Assembly (NCBI GenBank): GCA_029213065.1 | Contig: JARGPH010000005.1 | Location: 67,419-131,418, forward strand | DNA from: Verrucomicrobiales bacterium | GTDB taxonomy: Bacteria > Verrucomicrobiota > Verrucomicrobiia > Verrucomicrobiales > DEV007 | Length of the DNA stretch: 64,000 nucleotides | Reading direction: 5' to 3' | Part shown: positions 61,630 to 64,000 of the stretch, piece by piece | Position numbering within the stretch: the stretch's first letter is position 1 | How the letters are laid out: the number at the start of each line of letters is the position of its first letter | Program-made: the position numbers and the translations under genes | Notes under the pieces: generated by a model | Seen by the model: the letters and a program-made list of their open reading frames with translations, nothing else | The model's database searches: none | Told to the model about the DNA's origin: nothing

Positions 61630-64000
61630 ATGTCCGTTATCCTTCATTCTATTCCTGCACCCAATCCAGGGGATATTGTCCATGTGCGGTCACGGTGCCA
61701 TGTCGTCGAGGCGATTGAGAAGGCTCCCTATGGAACAACCGTGGACTTGGCGTGCCTCGAGGATTCAGCTCAAGGCGAGATCAGTTCGGTACTCTGGGAG
61801 GCTGAGCTTGATCCCAAAATTATCACTGAGCAGGCATGGGATTCTATCGGAGAGAAGGGATTCGATTCCCGGGAGTATTTTTCCTCCTTTTTCAATACCC
61901 TCCGTTGGCATTGCGTCACTGCGACGGATCCGAGCCTGTTTCAGAGCCCGTTTCGGGCGGGGATCAAGATGGACGCTTATCAGTTGGAGCCGCTGAACAA
62001 GGCACTTCGTCTTCCTCGCGTGAACTTGTTTATCGCCGATGATGTGGGATTGGGAAAAACGATTGAGGCTGGTCTGATTGCCTCGGAGTTGCTTCTTCGG
62101 AAGCGAGTTAAGAACGTCATCGTTTCCTGCCCTCCATCCATGCTTCACCAATGGAAGGCTGAGATGGATAGTCGTTTCGGGCTGTCATTCGAGATTCTTG
62201 ATCGCGAATACATTGAGCGAGTCAGGCAGGAGCAAGGTTACGCGGTGAATCCGTGGACGACCTACCCGCACTTTCTCGTTTCTCACCGTCTATTGATTGA
62301 TGACACGTATGCCGAGCCTCTAAAGCAATGGCTCGGCTCGCTGCGGCCTCATTCTCTCTTTATCCTGGATGAGGCTCATCACGCCGCCCCCGCCAGTGCT
62401 TCCAAGTATGCCGTGGACTCCCGGTTCACGCGGGCGATACGCGATCTTTCACCGCGATTCGAGCACCGTCTGTTTCTTAGCGCTACTCCCCACAACGGTC
62501 ATTCCAACAGCTTTTCTGCCCTGTTAGAAATCCTCGATCCTCAGCGCTTTACTCGTGGGGTAAAGGTCGTTAAAGCGAATCTAAATGACGTCATGGTGCG
62601 TCGTCTCAAGGATGATATTCGGCTGCTAGCCGGGGGATTTCCCGAACGGATTGTTGCCCAGGTCGATATCGATGGCCTGCCTTCGAATGCTCCGGAGCTC
62701 GTGCTCAATGAGATGATGGATCGCTACGAGGAACTTCGGCGAGAACAGGTTAAGGATGAGAAGCAGCACATTCAAAATCGGTCTCTCATCGTTTTCTCCC
62801 ACCTTCAGCAGCGCCTCCTTTCCAGCCCTGAAGCATTTGCGAGGACCATTGCCAAACATGCCGATACCGCGAGCAGGCAATTCTCACCCAAGTCTCGTGT
62901 GAAGATTCTCACTCGTGGTATTGATCCCGATTCGGAGGAGGCTACTCTTGACGAAGATGCTCAAGAATTGATTCTCGCGAGGGAATTGGGAAAAGCTGAT
63001 CCTCTCGAGGCGATGAACGCAGAGGCTAGCACCCTTCTGGCGGAGATGGTGAAGATTGCGGATGAGGCCCGCTATCAACCCGATGCGAAGGTTCGTAAGT
63101 TGATCGAATGGATCAATGAAAACCAATGCCCTGGAATTCTCAGCGAAGGCTCCTCAGATCGGGAGGGCGCCCAGTGGACTGACACACGAGTCATCATCTT
63201 CACAGAGTGGGATGCCAGTTTGACCTACCTCAACAATATGCTCAGTCATGCGATCGCCGGCACTGACTTGGCTGGGGCTCGCATCGAGACCTTCCGCGGT
63301 TCTACGGGATCAGATCGACGCGAGGCGATTAAGGCCGCTTTCAATGCGCCTCCTTCCCAGAACCCGGTGCGTATTTTGCTGGCAACTGATGCGGCCAGAG
63401 AGGGGATCAACTTACAATCTCACTGTCATCACCTTTTCCATTACGACGTGCCTTGGAACCCCAGCCGTCTCGAGCAGCGCAATGGTCGTATCGACCGAAA
63501 GCTTCAGCCAGCGGACAAGGTCTTTTGTCATTATTTCATTTATAGCCAGCGACCACAGGACCGGGTTTTGGATGCCCTCGTCCAAAAGACAGCTAACATC
63601 GAGGCCGAGTTGGGCAGCCTCGCTCAAGTGCTCTCCAAGGATCTGACTGCCGAGCTTCAATTCGGTATTCGCAAAGATCAGATCGATAATCTTGCGGCTA
63701 CGATTGGAAGCGATGAGCTTCCTGAGGCTCAACGAGTAGCCCGCGATGAATTGGCTGAAGCTCATCAACGACAGGAGGCATTAAAGACTCAGGTCCAGTT
63801 TCTCGAAAATCGAATCGTCCAGGCAAAACGTTGGATCAACTACTCGAGCGAAGCTTTTGAGCAGGCGCTTTCCTGTTCCCTCAAGCTCTCTCGTTTTACC
63901 CCCTTGGAGGAAGTGGATGAAACCGAGGGACTCTATCAGTTCCCCAATCTTGAGACCGGCCAGGGGCTTGCTGGCGCCGTACTCGGCGCGGCAGGCCAGC
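61630..64000 (+). CDS. drmD: SNF2-family helicase DrmD-like, 5' part (DISARM)
   Basis: 790 codons are open to the right edge with no stop. A DNA-translocase core is complete: the Q-like region FRAGIKMDAYQLEPLNKALR, Walker A DDVGLGKT (138-144), SCPPSMLHQWKAEM, DEAHH (247-251), LFLSATPHNGHSNSFSALLE, IIFTEWDASLTYL, and ATDAAREGINLQSHCHHLFH with QRNGRIDRKLQ. The order and wording closely match DrmD, the first gene of class 1 DISARM, where it restricts phage DNA together with a methylase, DrmA, DrmB and DrmC. Those partners would lie beyond the window. The ATG has no strong ribosome-binding site. Bases 61342-61629 hold nothing recognisable. Confidence 0.8.
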   Translation, partial: MSVILHSIPAPNPGDIVHVRSRCHVVEAIEKAPYGTTVDLACLEDSAQGEISSVLWEAELDPKIITEQAWDSIGEKGFDSREYFSSFFNTLRWHCVTATDPSLFQSPFRAGIKMDAYQLEPLNKALRLPRVNLFIADDVGLGKTIEAGLIASELLLRKRVKNVIVSCPPSMLHQWKAEMDSRFGLSFEILDREYIERVRQEQGYAVNPWTTYPHFLVSHRLLIDDTYAEPLKQWLGSLRPHSLFILDEAHHAAPASASKYAVDSRFTRAIRDLSPRFEHRLFLSATPHNGHSNSFSALLEILDPQRFTRGVKVVKANLNDVMVRRLKDDIRLLAGGFPERIVAQVDIDGLPSNAPELVLNEMMDRYEELRREQVKDEKQHIQNRSLIVFSHLQQRLLSSPEAFARTIAKHADTASRQFSPKSRVKILTRGIDPDSEEATLDEDAQELILARELGKADPLEAMNAEASTLLAEMVKIADEARYQPDAKVRKLIEWINENQCPGILSEGSSDREGAQWTDTRVIIFTEWDASLTYLNNMLSHAIAGTDLAGARIETFRGSTGSDRREAIKAAFNAPPSQNPVRILLATDAAREGINLQSHCHHLFHYDVPWNPSRLEQRNGRIDRKLQPADKVFCHYFIYSQRPQDRVLDALVQKTANIEAELGSLAQVLSKDLTAELQFGIRKDQIDNLAATIGSDELPEAQRVARDELAEAHQRQEALKTQVQFLENRIVQAKRWINYSSEAFEQALSCSLKLSRFTPLEEVDETEGLYQFPNLETGQGLAGAVLGAAGQ

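Noticed and set aside
1..64000. CRISPR arrays or complete rRNA/tRNA genes
   Set aside because: No regularly spaced direct repeats and no full tRNA or rRNA signature was noticed on either strand; only the tRNA 3' fragment was found.

Overview
The window looks like a chromosome segment from a Verrucomicrobiota- or Planctomycetota-type bacterium. This is inferred from gene content, not from a marker gene. The left part has a secreted beta-helix glycosidase-like protein, a formylglycine sulfatase, exported concanavalin-like and beta-propeller proteins, an M60 peptidase and a hybrid sensor kinase, which is typical of polysaccharide-degrading PVC bacteria. No rRNA, complete tRNA, CRISPR array or intact transposase was found.

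Positions 1-25.3 kb read as ordinary chromosome. They hold the start of an ECF-like sigma factor (minus strand), then a plus-strand cluster for sulfated glycans or glycoconjugates (beta-helix protein, glycerophosphodiester phosphodiesterase, sulfatase, concanavalin-like protein). Facing it are minus-strand genes for a GntP-type permease, an exported beta-propeller protein, a P-type cation ATPase coupled to D-lactate dehydrogenase, and a zinc alcohol dehydrogenase. Next come a purple-acid-phosphatase-like protein that has lost metal ligands, an M60 peptidase, a three-gene signalling cluster (HDxRN protein, RsbQ-like hydrolase, PAS hybrid kinase), a sulfatase remnant, a large transglutaminase-like exported protein, and fabI.

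At 25.35-25.50 kb there is a tRNA 3' end with its own terminator but no 5' half, next to short repeats. This looks like the scar of an element integrated into a tRNA gene. Everything to its right is accessory in character.

Positions 25.7-52.1 kb are the most unusual part: eight proteins with TIR or TIR-like domains in about 26 kb. Two minus-strand operons combine TIR proteins with lipases. Operon A (38379 to 31895) encodes a double alpha/beta-hydrolase lipase, a small TIR protein, and a 1192-residue TIR-SLOG-CHAT protein. Operon B (52064 to 47035) encodes a TIR protein, an MTH538-type TIR-like protein, a membrane patatin phospholipase and another TIR protein. Around them lie membrane-anchored TIR proteins with long helical or TPR tails, a small exported SH3-like partner, and three exported paralogues of unknown function. 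The working idea is a nucleotide-signalling immune locus in which TIR enzymes make an ADP-ribose-derived signal that is read by SLOG, and in which a CHAT protease and lipases act as effectors.

Positions 52.5-64 kb continue with nuclease and helicase genes: two coupled endonuclease/exonuclease/phosphatase-family genes (one with an in-frame amber codon), a PD-(D/E)XK-like protein, a truncated UvrD/AddA-type nuclease end, a 1675-residue SF1 helicase with a C-terminal nuclease domain, and the first 790 codons of a SNF2 helicase very like DISARM DrmD. The window probably ends inside a DISARM system. Two decayed IS66-type fragments (about 28.3 and 46.9 kb) fit a mobile history.
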